From positions 186,001 to 250,000 of the forward strand of contig RSEE01000015.1 of assembly GCA_003971905.1 (NCBI GenBank): a stretch of 64,000 bases of DNA, in the 5' to 3' direction. Position numbers and translations under genes: made by a program. The notes beneath the pieces are model-generated. The model saw nothing but the letters and a program-made list of their open reading frames with translations, was not told the origin of the DNA and did not search any database. This document shows positions 33,649 to 44,006 of the stretch, one piece after another (position 1 is the stretch's first letter; each line of letters begins with the position of its first letter). The stretch comes from Moniliella sp. 'wahieum' (lineage: Eukaryota > Basidiomycota > Moniliellomycetes > Moniliellales > Moniliellaceae).

Positions 33649-34060
33649 CTACCGTAACTCGGCACAGGTAGTGCGCTTGGGCGTAGTGCCAATCATTTAT
33701 CAGCGCATCAGCCGTCCGCGCGTCAGCGCTCAGCCGTCCAGCGTCCTGGAGTACGCAGGAGCCGGCCCCGCGCGGCGCCGCACTAGCACGGGGCTGGATG
33801 CATGTCTGAGTGCGGCGTGCACAGCTGCCCCGTCGAGACATCCGCACATGTCCAGCACCAGCAGGCAGGCACCGCCTGGCACCGCAAGCCCCGCGTGCCA
33901 GCACATGGCCAGCCTCTTGCCGAGGTGCTCGCTTCTCTTCTGCAGCGGCTCCTGCACAACACGGTTAAGCGGTTTAACCTGCTTAACGGCAGGAAGTACC
34001 AGCTGTACATAGGTACACCGGACCCTGCGTAATCGACGTAATCGGCGTATCCATGTAGTC

Positions 34061-34105
34061 GTGACCTGTGACTGGCGTGACTGGTGACCGGGTGACCCAG
34101 GTGAC
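34061..34105. repeat. Six GTGAC words at 7-9 bp spacing
   Basis: GTGAC starts at 34061, 34068, 34077, 34084, 34092 and 34101. It is the complement of the GTCAC core phased at 11 bp near 16.3 kb. Confidence 0.85.
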
Positions 34106-34600
34106 CTCGGTCTTGCGGTGGCCAGGCAGCAGTACACTTGAGCGCCTGAGCGCCTGAAGTTGGAGGGGTCCATCGGACGTCTGAGACGACAAACGACGCC
34201 CTTGGACCAAAAGGGGATGCCCGTCCTGGAGATCGGCATTGGCAAGGCTCCCTGCCGCCACCTCACCGACGCCTGTGCTTCTTCATCGGCCTGCTCCCCT
34301 CTCCTCTCGGCAGGTCTTTCTCCTGTCCTGAACCTCAGGCCTCGTATTCCTCTACCTCATCAGGCCCTTCAATATCTCCTCCCTCTTCCCTCTCAGTTTG
34401 AGTCCATCCCACCTGGTCCAAACACCCACCACCCGTTCCCCCGCCCTTGGGCCTCAGGCCTCACTAGTCAACCCCCATTCTGAACACCCAGTACTAGTTC
34501 GTACTTAGTACCCAGCACTCTGTACTCATCGGACTGATCGGTCACCTGAGCCCGTACACCCCGCTCCCTAGCGTAGGCTTAACTTGTCTGTTGCTTACGA

Positions 34601-34621
34601 CTAGTCACTAGTCACTAGCCA
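34601..34621. repeat. Heptamers CTAGTCA x2 plus CTAGCCA
   Basis: Three consecutive 7-bp units about 170 bp upstream of the forkhead gene start. Confidence 0.9.
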
Positions 34622-34786
34622 CTACTACTGGTCATCTGGTCATCCCCCGATATCCATCCGCTCGATCCACCACGTCCCTACCACCGCAAACCGTCACTTA
34701 CCCCGCTTAGCCCCTTCTTGTCCCATTACGGGTTACCGGTTACCCCTAGTAGTCATACTCCCTTGACTTTCCCCGTTCTTCCAATC

Positions 34787-36843
34787 ATGACTTCGTCTGA
34801 TTTTGCTTCCGCGGCTGCGACTGCTCCTCTACCCGAGCCCTCCCTCTTCAGTCAGGCGAGCGTACCCCTCCATTCACCCTCTACCAGTATGACAGCTCGC
34901 AGCCAGTACTTGCCCCTCGCTGCGTCTCCCTCTGGTACAACGTTCCTCTCGCCTTCCTCGGCTCCCTTGGCGCCCGCTCGCGCTGCCTCGTTCGATGTTG
35001 CGCCTCCCCCAAGTTCCCAAGCCCTTCTCACACCCGACTGGACTCCCCCTGGTTTGCCCTCTGTCATCGGCCCAACAGTAAACAATGCACCGTCAGGGCA
35101 GCGCCTCATTACGCCTCCATTCCTCATGCAATCACCTGCGTGCATGTTGCCAACCTTTCCTCTGCCTCTTCCGCCACCTCCCCAGCAGCTTCTTGCTTCT
35201 GCACCACCTCGGCCCCTCATGAACCCACGGGCAAGCTTGTTGGTACTCGGCTCAACTGGTGCGACATGATTTGCCAGACTCTCGCTGAGCTCGCCGAACC
35301 GCACATGGTGGTCCAGGATCTCTTCCTACGCATGTGCCAGCTCTTCCCTGAGATTCGCGAATGGGCTGTGGGTAAAGATTGGGAGGTATGTGCCGTTTCA
35401 TCGTCTTCTCCTTTTTGGGGCAGTATTAGGTCGACTAATTAACAACCTCTTTCCTTTCTCGTCCAGGGTAAAGTTAAAAATCGGATCAAGTCAACGCTGT
35501 CCATCAAAAACGCAGTGTTTACCAAGATTCCGCGACCGTCCCATGTGCCGGGTAAGGGGTCCTGGTGGACTCTTAACCCGGAGGCTCTGGCAGAGTGGCG
35601 CACAGGAAAGAAGGCTGTCGTCGTTCGTGTCCAGCCCGGCCACATTGACGCCTCTCATCGGCCTACGACAACCACAACCCAGGCTTCTATGACAGGAGGG
35701 TCGACGAGGAAGAACCGGAAAGTGCGACAGACCGGGTCTTCACGGTCTCCTGGTTCCAGTCGCGAGTCGAGTATGTCCGTTTCCCGTCCCTTGATCAATA
35801 GCGCTGGCCCTACACCATTGCCCCCTGGACTTGAGCTTCTCGATGAACAACACACTGGGGTGCAACATGTTTATGCCTCCTATGGTCACCTCGCCTATGA
35901 TGCCCGGATCAGCACCTTTGCCAATTACATCCATTCCCTCGCCTGAGATGGCGACAGCTCCACCTTCTTCTACTGTACTGGGTTTGCAATTTGGCCCCCC
36001 CGCTTTCGACACCGTAGCACCAACACACACCACTTCCCCTGATGGGCCCCAACCAACCGGATCTGGGATTCAATAGTGGTCTGTTGACCAGTTGGACACA
36101 TCCATCTACAACGGAAGAGCCTTCTCTAGCTCATTGTCCCCCACAGCAACTGTAAGCATGCCCCCCCTTTCTTCCTCGTCTTGTTTTTTTTATTGAATGT
36201 TTGTCCTTGCTACGTCTCGCAACCTATCTCTCTCTCCAGCCCAACCTATGGGTATAAGATCGTGCTGACCTCACTATTTTTTTATCTTTGCCCTTTCCAG
36301 ATCAGCCGATGCAATTGGCACCAAGCCTACCTTCGTCAACTTGCCTCCTCCAAGTCCAGCTGACTCCCCTGCCCAAAATCGGCTCAACCCCATTCGGGCT
36401 GAGATGGACATTATTTTTGGCTGGTGCGGTGACGACGAAGCACCAAGGGGGGAGGGTGTTGAAGCAAGAGATCCATCGACAGGTGCAACACCCCTTTGGT
36501 GGCAGGCAACGCCGTCGCAAGCGGGCCAGCTGATCGCGACGGTATCCTGAGCCCCACCCCGTCCGACTCAAGTGGTCTTAGTCTACAAACGTCCCCTGAG
36601 GAAAGCAGTGAGGCACCGGAGATGACCGGACGGAGCCTTTCCTTTCTTGGTGTCCCACCGGACGTGGTGTTCGCCCCCATGATGGAGGAGGTGAATGACA
36701 ACAAGCCCTTTGATCCACCTTGGCCTCTCGCTTCCCATCCCGGATTAGCCTAAGTCCAAGCACGACCTCGACCCATTGCTGATGGACATGGACATGGCAC
36801 CACTCCCTTTTGGGCCTGATTCCCTCCCACTTGCGTGGGTCTA
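34787..36843 (+). CDS. Divergent forkhead-domain transcription factor
   Basis: ATG 34787 (MTSSDFASAAATAPLPEP). A Ser/Pro-rich N-terminus of about 150 residues leads to a forkhead-like domain: NWCDMICQTLAELAEPHMVV (helix 1), VQDLFLRMCQLFPEIREW (helix 2), then WEGKVKNRIKSTLSIKNAVF (helix 3) and GKGSWWTLNPEAL (wing 2). The wing motif GKGSWWTLNPE is classic, but the recognition helix has KNRIKSTLSI where most forkheads have N-S-I-R-H-N-L-S-L, so the DNA-contact residues differ. Two introns: 35386-35466 (81 nt) and 36152-36300 (149 nt), both keeping frame. The C-terminus is acidic and Ser/Pro-rich, ending LPLAWV at 36843. Frame breaks at about 35220, 35805, 36062, 36520 and 36755. A nuclear regulator; its targets are unknown. 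Confidence 0.72.
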
Positions 36844-37784
36844 GCAACCCATTCCATGCTGCGCCCCGACCTCCCTACTATAGCCATGCATGCTTTGCCC
36901 TGGCCCGGAGCAAAGAGAGGCTTTCCCTCTTTTCTGATGCCCTTGTTCCGGCTTTTCTCCGAAAGTTCTGATCTTTTGTCCAGTCTGTCTCGTACGTTCT
37001 TCTTGTTTCACGTTGGTTCCTGGTTCTTCTCTCCTATACACCACGAGGGCCTCTTTCTTTCTTATTCGCTGTTGCCGTGGGCAAGCAGCGTTATGTTTGT
37101 TGGTCTCGTTTTGGGTCTGCGACAATGACCTCACTGTTATGGCCTGCACCTTATCATCCTGTCACATATACACCGCACAATGAAAATGTCCGTTGACGTC
37201 GTCATCCACCACTTCTTCCCAGCTTCATGTAGCCACAGGTGCATAGCTAATCGAAAATGCCGGTAACAAGGTTCCGGATAGATATGTGAGGACTACGTAC
37301 GAAATTCAAGGTGGGCAAGGCCCACAAGATTGGGCACCAGAAATTTCGATTAGCCATGTGCATATAAGGGCGAGGGTTTGCTTCATGGTGTGCCACGCCA
37401 TACATTCACCTGCGACTATCAAGGCCCAAGGCTGCATGTCTATGTACACATTGACAAGCACGTCCGGTTACATCACCGTCTTCTTCCAACACCTGACTAC
37501 CTCCATAGGTGAAGAGAATTACCTACACTTTCTGTAAGATGGCTGAGGTGTCCACCGTAACGCTCCTCAGTTTCTGATCCACATCATAAAATGCATCGAT
37601 AGCCCCCCATCTCTCCGTAGTCCGTATGCTTGCGGCTTCTCCCTCTCTGCCCTTTCCCCATTGCTTGCCTAATAGCTTTGGACAGTACGCAACCAGTGCC
37701 ACATGTCACTAATGGTGGTAAAATGTGTTGACATTCATGCTGCAGTGGTGTCATTTTCTGCAGAGGGAATCCAGGCACCGGCCT
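36844..37784. other. Intergenic between convergent forkhead and CipC genes
   Basis: No gene seen. Lower GC, short frames only. Confidence 0.5.
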
Positions 37785-38172
37785 TCATACCATGCAGGCG
37801 CCTTTAGTTGTATCCAAACTGCTGGTAACTCTGGTCTCAGCATGACGCTTGGCCTTCTCCCGATCAACGAAGTCCAGGCCCTTGGTCTCCGCAAGGCGAT
37901 CGACTCCAGCACCGGCCAAACCAGCAAGGATTTCTTTAGCATGGGCATGGTCTTCGGGCTCGCCATTTGTGGCCTTGTGGTCCTCATACGCTGTTCCGCG
38001 TTTTGGTCAGGTGTTGCTTCCCTTATTAGTACACATGAGAACGAGACGTACCCTTCGCAGCGGCAAAGGCGGCAGCACCGCCCAAAACTTCGTGGGAGAG
38101 CTTGGCCTTGTGCTCGTCCGAGCCGTCGTAGTTGTTGACGGTGTCGTAGTGGTCTTGGCCGAAGAAACCCAT
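37785..38172 (-). CDS. CipC-like small stress protein (DUF3759)
   Basis: ATG 38172 (MGFFGQDHYDTVNNYDGSDE). Exon 1 ends AAAFAAAK; a 61-nt intron (37991-38051, GTACGT...GAACAG) joins it in frame to AYEDHKATNGEPEDHAHAKE. The second exon continues ILAGLAGAGVDRLAETKGLD, FVDREKAKRHAE and ends GACMV at 37785. The protein is about 108 residues, usual for the family. CipC-type proteins were first noted in Aspergillus under concanamycin and are strongly induced in many fungi under stress or during hyphal growth; the molecular role is unknown. No frame break is seen. Confidence 0.9.
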
Positions 38173-39114
38173 GGTGGTTGAGTGGGAGAGAAGAGAAAGA
38201 GACGTAGGAGGTGGTGGTGGTAATGGAGCAACAGCGTACAGGTGTGGTGGGAAGAGAGGAAAGGATTCTGCTGTCTTTTATGCTCCAGCCAGCTGCCGGA
38301 GCGAGCCAAGAGGTACCCCTTAGTAGTTGCTCTACACATCACGACGAGAATCTCCGCCCGCGGACAATGATCCGCGAGCTGTGCAACCCCACATTTCATC
38401 GTTTCGCTCGCCTCCACTCATAGCAACACCAGGCGACAGTACTAACGTATTGTCCCAACGATGGCATGCACTCGAGGAGCGATTGTTGACGTGTGAGGTG
38501 AATCCGGTGAGGCGCGAGGTGGAAGCTGTTATGATTGTGAGTTGAGAGCCGAAGACTGGCCCGTGCACTATACCATGGAGAGAGGTCGTTTTGAGGAAAC
38601 CGAGCGAAAGCCACACCATAGAATGATGTCGCCAACAAGACAAATGGGGTGACATCGTCCAGGGGTTGCTGTCCGACGGGGCTTTGGGAGCGACGGAGAT
38701 GAAATCGCTCGCGAGTACCTAAGGCGAACAGCCAGGCTGTGTGGCAACGGAGAGCAAATTTCCCACTAATTTCCACCACGGAACTAGTCGGACTTTCGTT
38801 ATGGATCGAGCGCGTTTTATCCGACAGCGCGTTAGTAACACTCTTCGATTTGACATTCCAGAAACTATGTTTACGCGTCTACGTGGGAGCCTGTGGAGGG
38901 CGGGCAGTAGGGCATACAATAATAGCATCGCAACGATGAATTTTGAGGGACCGAGTTCAGAAGTGCCCGCTCAGTGAGCGCTCAGCCTGAGCGCTGGCTC
39001 AGACATCGGGGCGATTGCTGCCTCGCATAGTTTACAACTGAAAGAAACTGTTGGCGTTTTGCTAGAGCCCGAGGTCTGAGGTCACAGGGTAGCGACCGGG
39101 ATGCAAATCACCAT
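38173..39114. other. Intergenic
   Basis: Upstream region of the CipC gene and 3' flank of RPS20. No gene seen; GAGCGCTCAG-type palindromic words near 38975-39000. Confidence 0.5.
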
Positions 39115-39542
39115 TTAGGCGTCGATGATGGTGACCTCAACCTCAACACCGGGTTCCAGGTTGAAGCGGGTGATGAGGCGGACATCCTCCGACGTGCCGG
39201 AGAAGTCAATCAGACGCTTGTGAATCTTCATCTCGAAGTGGTCCCAGGTCTTGGAGCCCTCACCACAGGGCGACTTGCGCACAACGTGCGAAAGAACCTT
39301 CGTGGGGAGACGGACGGGGCCCTTAACGGGCAGGCCCTTGTCCTTGGAGCGCGTAACAAGGTCCGTGCAAACTGAAAACAAGGTGTTAGTGTTACTGGGT
39401 AGTATTTCACGTGGCACCAAAGGAGGCGAGACGTACCCTTCTCGAGGTTCTTGAGGTTGCGGCTGGTCAGCGTGATGCGAATCTTGTGCTTCTGAGCCTG
39501 GGTCTGGGCATCGCCCTTGGGGTCCTTGGCGACGTAACTCAT
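39115..39542 (-). CDS. RPS20: 40S ribosomal protein S20 (uS10)
   Basis: ATG 39542 ([17 protein letters not shown]). Exon 1 carries [16 protein letters not shown]; a 65-nt intron (39372-39436, GTACGT...TTTCAG) splits a Val codon. Exon 2 holds [40 protein letters not shown] and the C-terminus [12 protein letters not shown]. This is the full uS10 protein of the small-subunit head, about 119 residues. No frame break. The ATG choice follows family length; the frame is open further upstream but that sequence looks like leader. Confidence 0.95.
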
Positions 39543-39780
39543 GTCGGAATCAGCGGTGACCAAGAAGACGATCAGGAAAAGCTGGTGGGTGGGGGTAGAA
39601 CATCGCACCAGCATCCCACTTTGACAGGCCGGCAAAAGCTGCGGCGCATTTTCGTTAGGGTTGTGTCATCTGCCGTGTAAATAACCCCGCGCTCTTTGCT
39701 CAAGCTGAAATGTCAGATTGTTTTTCATTTCAGATTTTACTTTTGACAGCACGTGACCGGCGACCGCTAGGTTCTCTGCA

Positions 39781-39808
39781 GGTTGCCGGTTACCTGTTAC
39801 CGGTTACC
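39781..39808. repeat. Four heptamers GGTTGCC-GGTTACC-TGTTACC-GGTTACC
   Basis: Four adjacent 7-bp units; GGTTACC is self-complementary around its central base. Related runs (ATAACCG, GTAACCG, GTAACCC) occur at 49694-49714. It lies 240-270 bp upstream of the RPS20 ATG. Confidence 0.95.
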
Positions 39809-39950
39809 CAGGAGACTGGGCTTATGTCAGCCCGCGGCTTGTCGCGTGACGCATGGCGTCACGCGTGAGGGTCTGGGGCACGGGGCATGCTGAGGCGCTG
39901 AGGGGGGGTTAGGCGACGATGTGTGACTTGTCCGGTGACTGTGCGGGGTG

Positions 39951-39964
39951 TGACGGGTGACGGG
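39951..39964. repeat. Heptamer pair (TGACGGG)2
   Basis: Two exact adjacent copies followed by TGAGGCT. Confidence 0.85.
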
Positions 39965-40025
39965 TGAGGCTCAGGCTGAGCAGCTGCTGACATGTGACAC
40001 CCAGACCGAGTATGGCTTGAGTCAT

Positions 40026-40053
40026 GCATCATGCATTATGCATCATGCATCAG
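40026..40053. repeat. Four heptamers GCATCAT-GCATTAT-GCATCAT-GCATCAG
   Basis: Four adjacent 7-bp units, about 120 bp upstream of the FYVE-RING start. GCATCAT pairs recur at 59043-59056. Confidence 0.95.
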
Positions 40054-40175
40054 CATCAGCATCATCCCAGCCAATGTGCGGCTCAGGAATTGCAAGCAGC
40101 AATCGAGCAACCCTTTATCGGCGCCACCGCCGCCACCACCGCCACCGCCGCCACCCCCATCCACTTGTCATTGCC

Positions 40176-42135
40176 ATGAGCGCAGTCGGTGATCTCCCAC
40201 GGCTGCCCCCCCTCTGGCTGCCACAAAGTCTTCTGCTATGTCTCCCGCATCGTCTGCCATGCCTATTGACCAGGCAGCCGCCTCATCCTCCCGCTCCCCC
40301 TGTCCCCATGCCCAACTCCAGCCATCCGGGTCTCACACTGGACTATTCAGCGACAACACGGGGTCTGGTCCTCAGGATGTCCCCGCCGAGATTCCTGGCG
40401 CCGACGTATCGGCCTATTCATCTCCTTCTTCTTCATTGCCTGTTAGCGATTCCTCTTCCGACTCGGATCCCAACGCCCCTGTTGCAGCCAGTTTGACGCA
40501 CCGCACTTCACCAGCATTTGTTGCTCCCTCGGCCGCAGATGCTCCCCATGTGAATCCCAATATGGCCCATAGCCGTTCGCTTCCTCCCACTCCCGTGGAG
40601 GATGGTTTGGCTTCGCTCTCTCCGGACGGCTTGTCACTCAACTCCCCGCTGCGTCTTGTACCAGCCTCTGCCCCCTCGGATGAGACTCGCGCCTTCTCTC
40701 ACTCCAGGCCAAATTCCCTCCATCCAGAGTCGCCCCGCAACGCTGATTCCTCATCTCTCTCTCATTCATATTTGGACTTCGCACCTCCCGCTGAAACCAG
40801 CGCTCCTTGCCCTTCTCCAGGCCCTGCAGGACTGGCCATGTCCGCTCCTCAGGCTACCCAGTCCCAGTCTGAATCGTCCCTTACTCCGAGACCGATCACC
40901 GCAGGAGTGTACCAAGGAGTTCGCTTACATCTACGGCACCTGACTGGACCATTTCGGTACGCTTGCTGGTGTGGATGATGCAGATGCAGGTCGGCGTTCC
41001 TCGCGCTCCCGCCCAGGCCTCAGAGGCCATACCAGCGCCAGCCCTACTCGCCCCCTTGATCCCTCCCCCAGAGTCAGGACAACCTTCCTCTGCATTGCCC
41101 TCGTCTTCGGCTCCTTCTCGTGCCCCATGGTTGGAGGGCCGTGCCACATGGGAGCCCGATTCGGCCACACCCGAGTGCCATTTATGTCATCGTCTTTTCA
41201 CCCTCTTTACTCGGCGGCACCATTGTCGTTCGTGCGGAAGGGTGTGCTGTGCACAGTGCACCCGTCGCCGCGCCATCATCCCTCAGCATCTGATTGTGCT
41301 CCCTCCCAATATGAGTTATGACCCACGCATGGCGAGGCCTCCTGCTGGATCGAACCACTCGCGCAGCATCTCGGTACCGCCTCCTACGCCGTTGCCGCCT
41401 GACGACACCGAGTCTGATCCGGTGCGTGTGCGATGAATGTGCCTTGGTTTTGGGTCAGCAGCACATTGAACAAGGGTCTCATTTTACCCCGGGCGCCCCT
41501 TACTCACTTCCTGGCCCCATGCGGACAACCCCTTTCCCGGCACCAGTGACGGCACGGAGGATCGAGCGTTCCACCAGCTCAAGGAATCCTGATTCGGGAG
41601 AACGCATTGCCTTTTCGCAATATGTTTCCTCTTACTTTTTTGGGTCACCTTCGCCCCTCGTTTCTCGTTCACTTCCCGCGCACGTTCATTCGTCTTCGTC
41701 TGCGCTTCGTCAAGCACCTCCGTCTCGGCCCGGCATGCTCGAGTGCCCAGTGTGCACACTCCCTGTTGCGCCAGTAGGGCAGACTGAGGTGCTGGAGGCA
41801 CACGTGCGAGAGTGCATCGAGTCCCCCACCACTGCACTGTTGGCGGCGAGTGGGATTCGAACCCTACCTCGTACCCAAATGGCGGTGCCCACACCGGCTC
41901 GCCCGCACCCGCATACACACGAGTCGATCTATTCCCGCTACGCGCGAGACAAGTTGGCCGAAGGCAACCACTCTTGGGTGACGAATGCCCAATTTGCATG
42001 GAAGACTTTGAGATCGGCGAAGCGGTGGCACGAATGGCGTGCTTGTGCGTATTCCATGAAACCTGCCTCCAAGGATGGCTGGCTCGTGGTGTTGGCTGTC
42101 CCACTCATCGTCCGCCGTCGCCCACCGTCGACTAA
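40176..42135 (+). CDS. FYVE and RING domain protein, probable endosomal/vacuolar E3 ubiquitin ligase
   Basis: ATG 40176 (MSAVGDLPRLPP). A Ser/Pro-rich N-terminus of about 300 residues precedes a FYVE zinc finger at about residues 325-375: ECHLCHRLFTLFTRRHHCRS, then CGRVCCAQCTRRR, including the R(K)HHCR PI3P-binding motif. A second cysteine pair (CDECALVLGQQH) completes the finger. After a Ser-rich linker and a CPVCTLPV...HVREC C2HC-like motif comes a C-terminal RING: DECPICMEDFEIGEAV, CLCVFHETCLQGWL, CPTHRP. The order FYVE then RING matches yeast Pib1-type ligases that ubiquitinate endosomal cargo. Frame breaks at about 40207, 40910-41000, 41430 and 41985. The stop is at 42133-42135. Confidence 0.82.
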
Positions 42136-43556
42136 ACTACCTCTTTTGTAGTGGTAGCCGGTGAAGATGGGCTCCTTTTCCTAAATCGCTGGCCACCACG
42201 ACCTGTTCTGATGCCTGCCCATCCTTGAGGAACGCGAAGGTGATAAGAGGGTGAAGGCATGCGGGCACTACCATACACGTACACCTCTACTATACGCATG
42301 ATATATCCTGACCAATTCATGGTAGTTGTTCGCGGGTAGGTGTGATGGGTGGCTCACCCGCTCATCTTCTGTCGTGATATGTGACAGGGGATTTTGTACG
42401 GGGCCGCATGGCGGATGGCGGACCGTGCTAGTGCTCCAATCCTTTCGCGTCATCTCGCCAGCGTCTCATTTGCTGAGTTGTCGAGCAAGAACATTGAGAC
42501 TTCGGCCTTCTCTCCCCTGTGGTGTGGCGACGGCGAGACCAGCGATGAGATCGAGGGCTCTCCCCTCTCCCGGACCTCAAGCAGGCAGTCCGGAGGTGTG
42601 TGATGTAGGGACAGAGTTTACGAGACCGCGGTAGTAGCGTGCTCGTTGAATAAGCACATCAGGAGCACAACCATACCAAAAAGAGGGTAAGCTGAGAAAG
42701 TTATGAAGGGCTCTACTAGAGACAAACGTGGTTTGGGTGTGGTACAGAAATGTATTCATGACCAGGTAGTGGACGGCATTCGAGAGAGGGGATACGTACC
42801 GGGAAGGAGTGAAGCTTGAAGGTAATTGTAGAAAGTTTATCGCATTAGGGCAGAACGAATGGATGTGCACATGACCGCGATATAGGTGAGGGCAGTAGTT
42901 GCTTGACAATTGATACTCGACGCCCGATTCCCACTTAAACGTTAAACCCTGGGGAGGGCAGCAAAGAATAGCAGAAAGAACAGGGAGTCAGCGACCAATT
43001 CCGGTACCATGAAAACAAAGCTCAGTGAGGTAACTATTGTTCTCATTGCCGACTCAACTCTCCGAGGAGAGGAATCAGGCGTGCGAAGAGCTGGGTTAGA
43101 AGTCAGGCGTATCGCCTTTTGTCATCTTGAATGCCAGATGGGATCGGATGTAAACTTACCTGTTTAAGAGGGAGACCAAAGGGAGACAAGAGAGGCGGTC
43201 ACGAGCCGAGCCTTAATGTCGGTAGGATGCTCGTTCGACGTTCTTTGGTAATGACGATGGTGCAGAGCCACAAAACAGCTACCTGCAGCAAAAGTTTCCG
43301 TGTAGAAACGAAGTGCGGAACAGGTATGATAGAACATCAAACTCCGCCTCCGCCTCCACACGCCACATCAAGTATCGAGTCAAGTCATTCACTGGGTCAT
43401 TGACTAGTCAGTTTTAAAGCGGACGTGGAGGGTGGAGTGGAGCGGAGGTGGAAGGGTCGTGCGACGAAGTCATTGGTAACCAGTAACTGGTTCTAGTAAA
43501 GCTAGTAACTAGTACCAGTAACTCTGGTCGGTGTCTCGTCGATATTAAACCTGAGG

Positions 43557-43634
43557 GGCCTGAGGCCTGAAGCGTTGAAGCAGCTGACCAAGAGCCTCAG
43601 GAGTGACCTCACCCGTGACCGGTGAACGGTGAAC
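43557..43634. repeat. Heptamer pairs (GGCCTGA)2 and (GGTGAAC)2
   Basis: GGCCTGA twice at 43557-43570; GGTGAAC twice at 43621-43634. Confidence 0.88.
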
Positions 43635-43738
43635 GCAACGAACATGAACGTTCAACGTCAACACGCTGAAGTTCAGCGACACCTCTTCAAGCATCCAGCT
43701 GACGCTTCATCGACCGATAGCTTCATTTCTTAGCTTCA

Positions 43739-43831
43739 TACCAACAAGCAACATACGCCGGATGAGCAGGTCAGTTGAGGCGCAGCGTTTCTTTGTCCCA
43801 GCCTGAGCGCTTAAGCTCTGGCAATGATATG
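43739..43831 (+). mobile_element. Solo 3' UTR of the same non-LTR element as at 5.7 kb
   Basis: Aligns with 5680-5760: shared words include TACCAA, GATGA, AGCGTT, TGTCCCAGCCT, TTAAGCTCTG and CAATGATATG. This copy has GAGCGC inserted after CCAGCCT. Homology ends at exactly the same word, CAATGATATG, in both, marking the element's 3' terminus. No coding part is attached, as expected for a very short 5'-truncated insertion. It sits about 180 bp upstream of the peroxin gene ATG. Confidence 0.6.
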
Positions 43832-44006
43832 GCTACAAATACCTAGAGAGGTTGCAGAAACTGGAGAAATCGTTGAACATTTAATTGCTCTGGGCTTTCA
43901 CTCAGGTATCAGCCGTCAAGGGCGGAGATTAGGTCAGAGTGTGGGGAATGCCGGCATCGCCAACCTGAGAGCTGGACGGCTGTCTCTACCCCACCACTCT
44001 GCCACT

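Larger units (their letters stand above)
29365..34786. other. 5.4-kb gene-poor, partly AT-richer region with many short repeats
   Basis: No gene is supported. From 29640 to about 31850 base composition is clearly more AT-rich than elsewhere, with only short frames. From 31900 the region becomes a mosaic of short repeats: a 9-bp hairpin (31915-31935), a duplicated 56-mer (31996-32149), many heptamer runs (32367-33648, 34601-34621) and GTGAC repeats (34061-34105). Likely accessory or heterochromatin-like DNA, or the remains of old insertions. Confidence 0.5.
39543..40175. other. Divergent promoter region of RPS20 and FYVE-RING gene, rich in heptamer repeats
   Basis: No gene. Holds three separate 7-bp-unit runs (39781-39808, 39951-39964, 40026-40053) and a trinucleotide-like GCCACC run just before the FYVE gene ATG. 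Confidence 0.6.
42136..44006. other. Intergenic with a retroelement tail and heptamer repeats
   Basis: No solid gene. A 70-codon plus frame at 42394-42603 (FAELSSKNIETSAFSPLW... ) has protein-like Ser/Glu composition and could be an exon, but nothing confirms it. Heptamer pairs GGCCTGA (43557-43570) and GGTGAAC (43621-43634), mixed GTAAC words at 43474-43530, and a retroelement 3' end at about 43739-43831. Confidence 0.45.

Noticed and set aside
41855-41872. tRNA T-arm-like word GGATTCGAACC
   Set aside because: It lies inside the FYVE-RING coding frame and no acceptor, D or anticodon stem can be folded around it.
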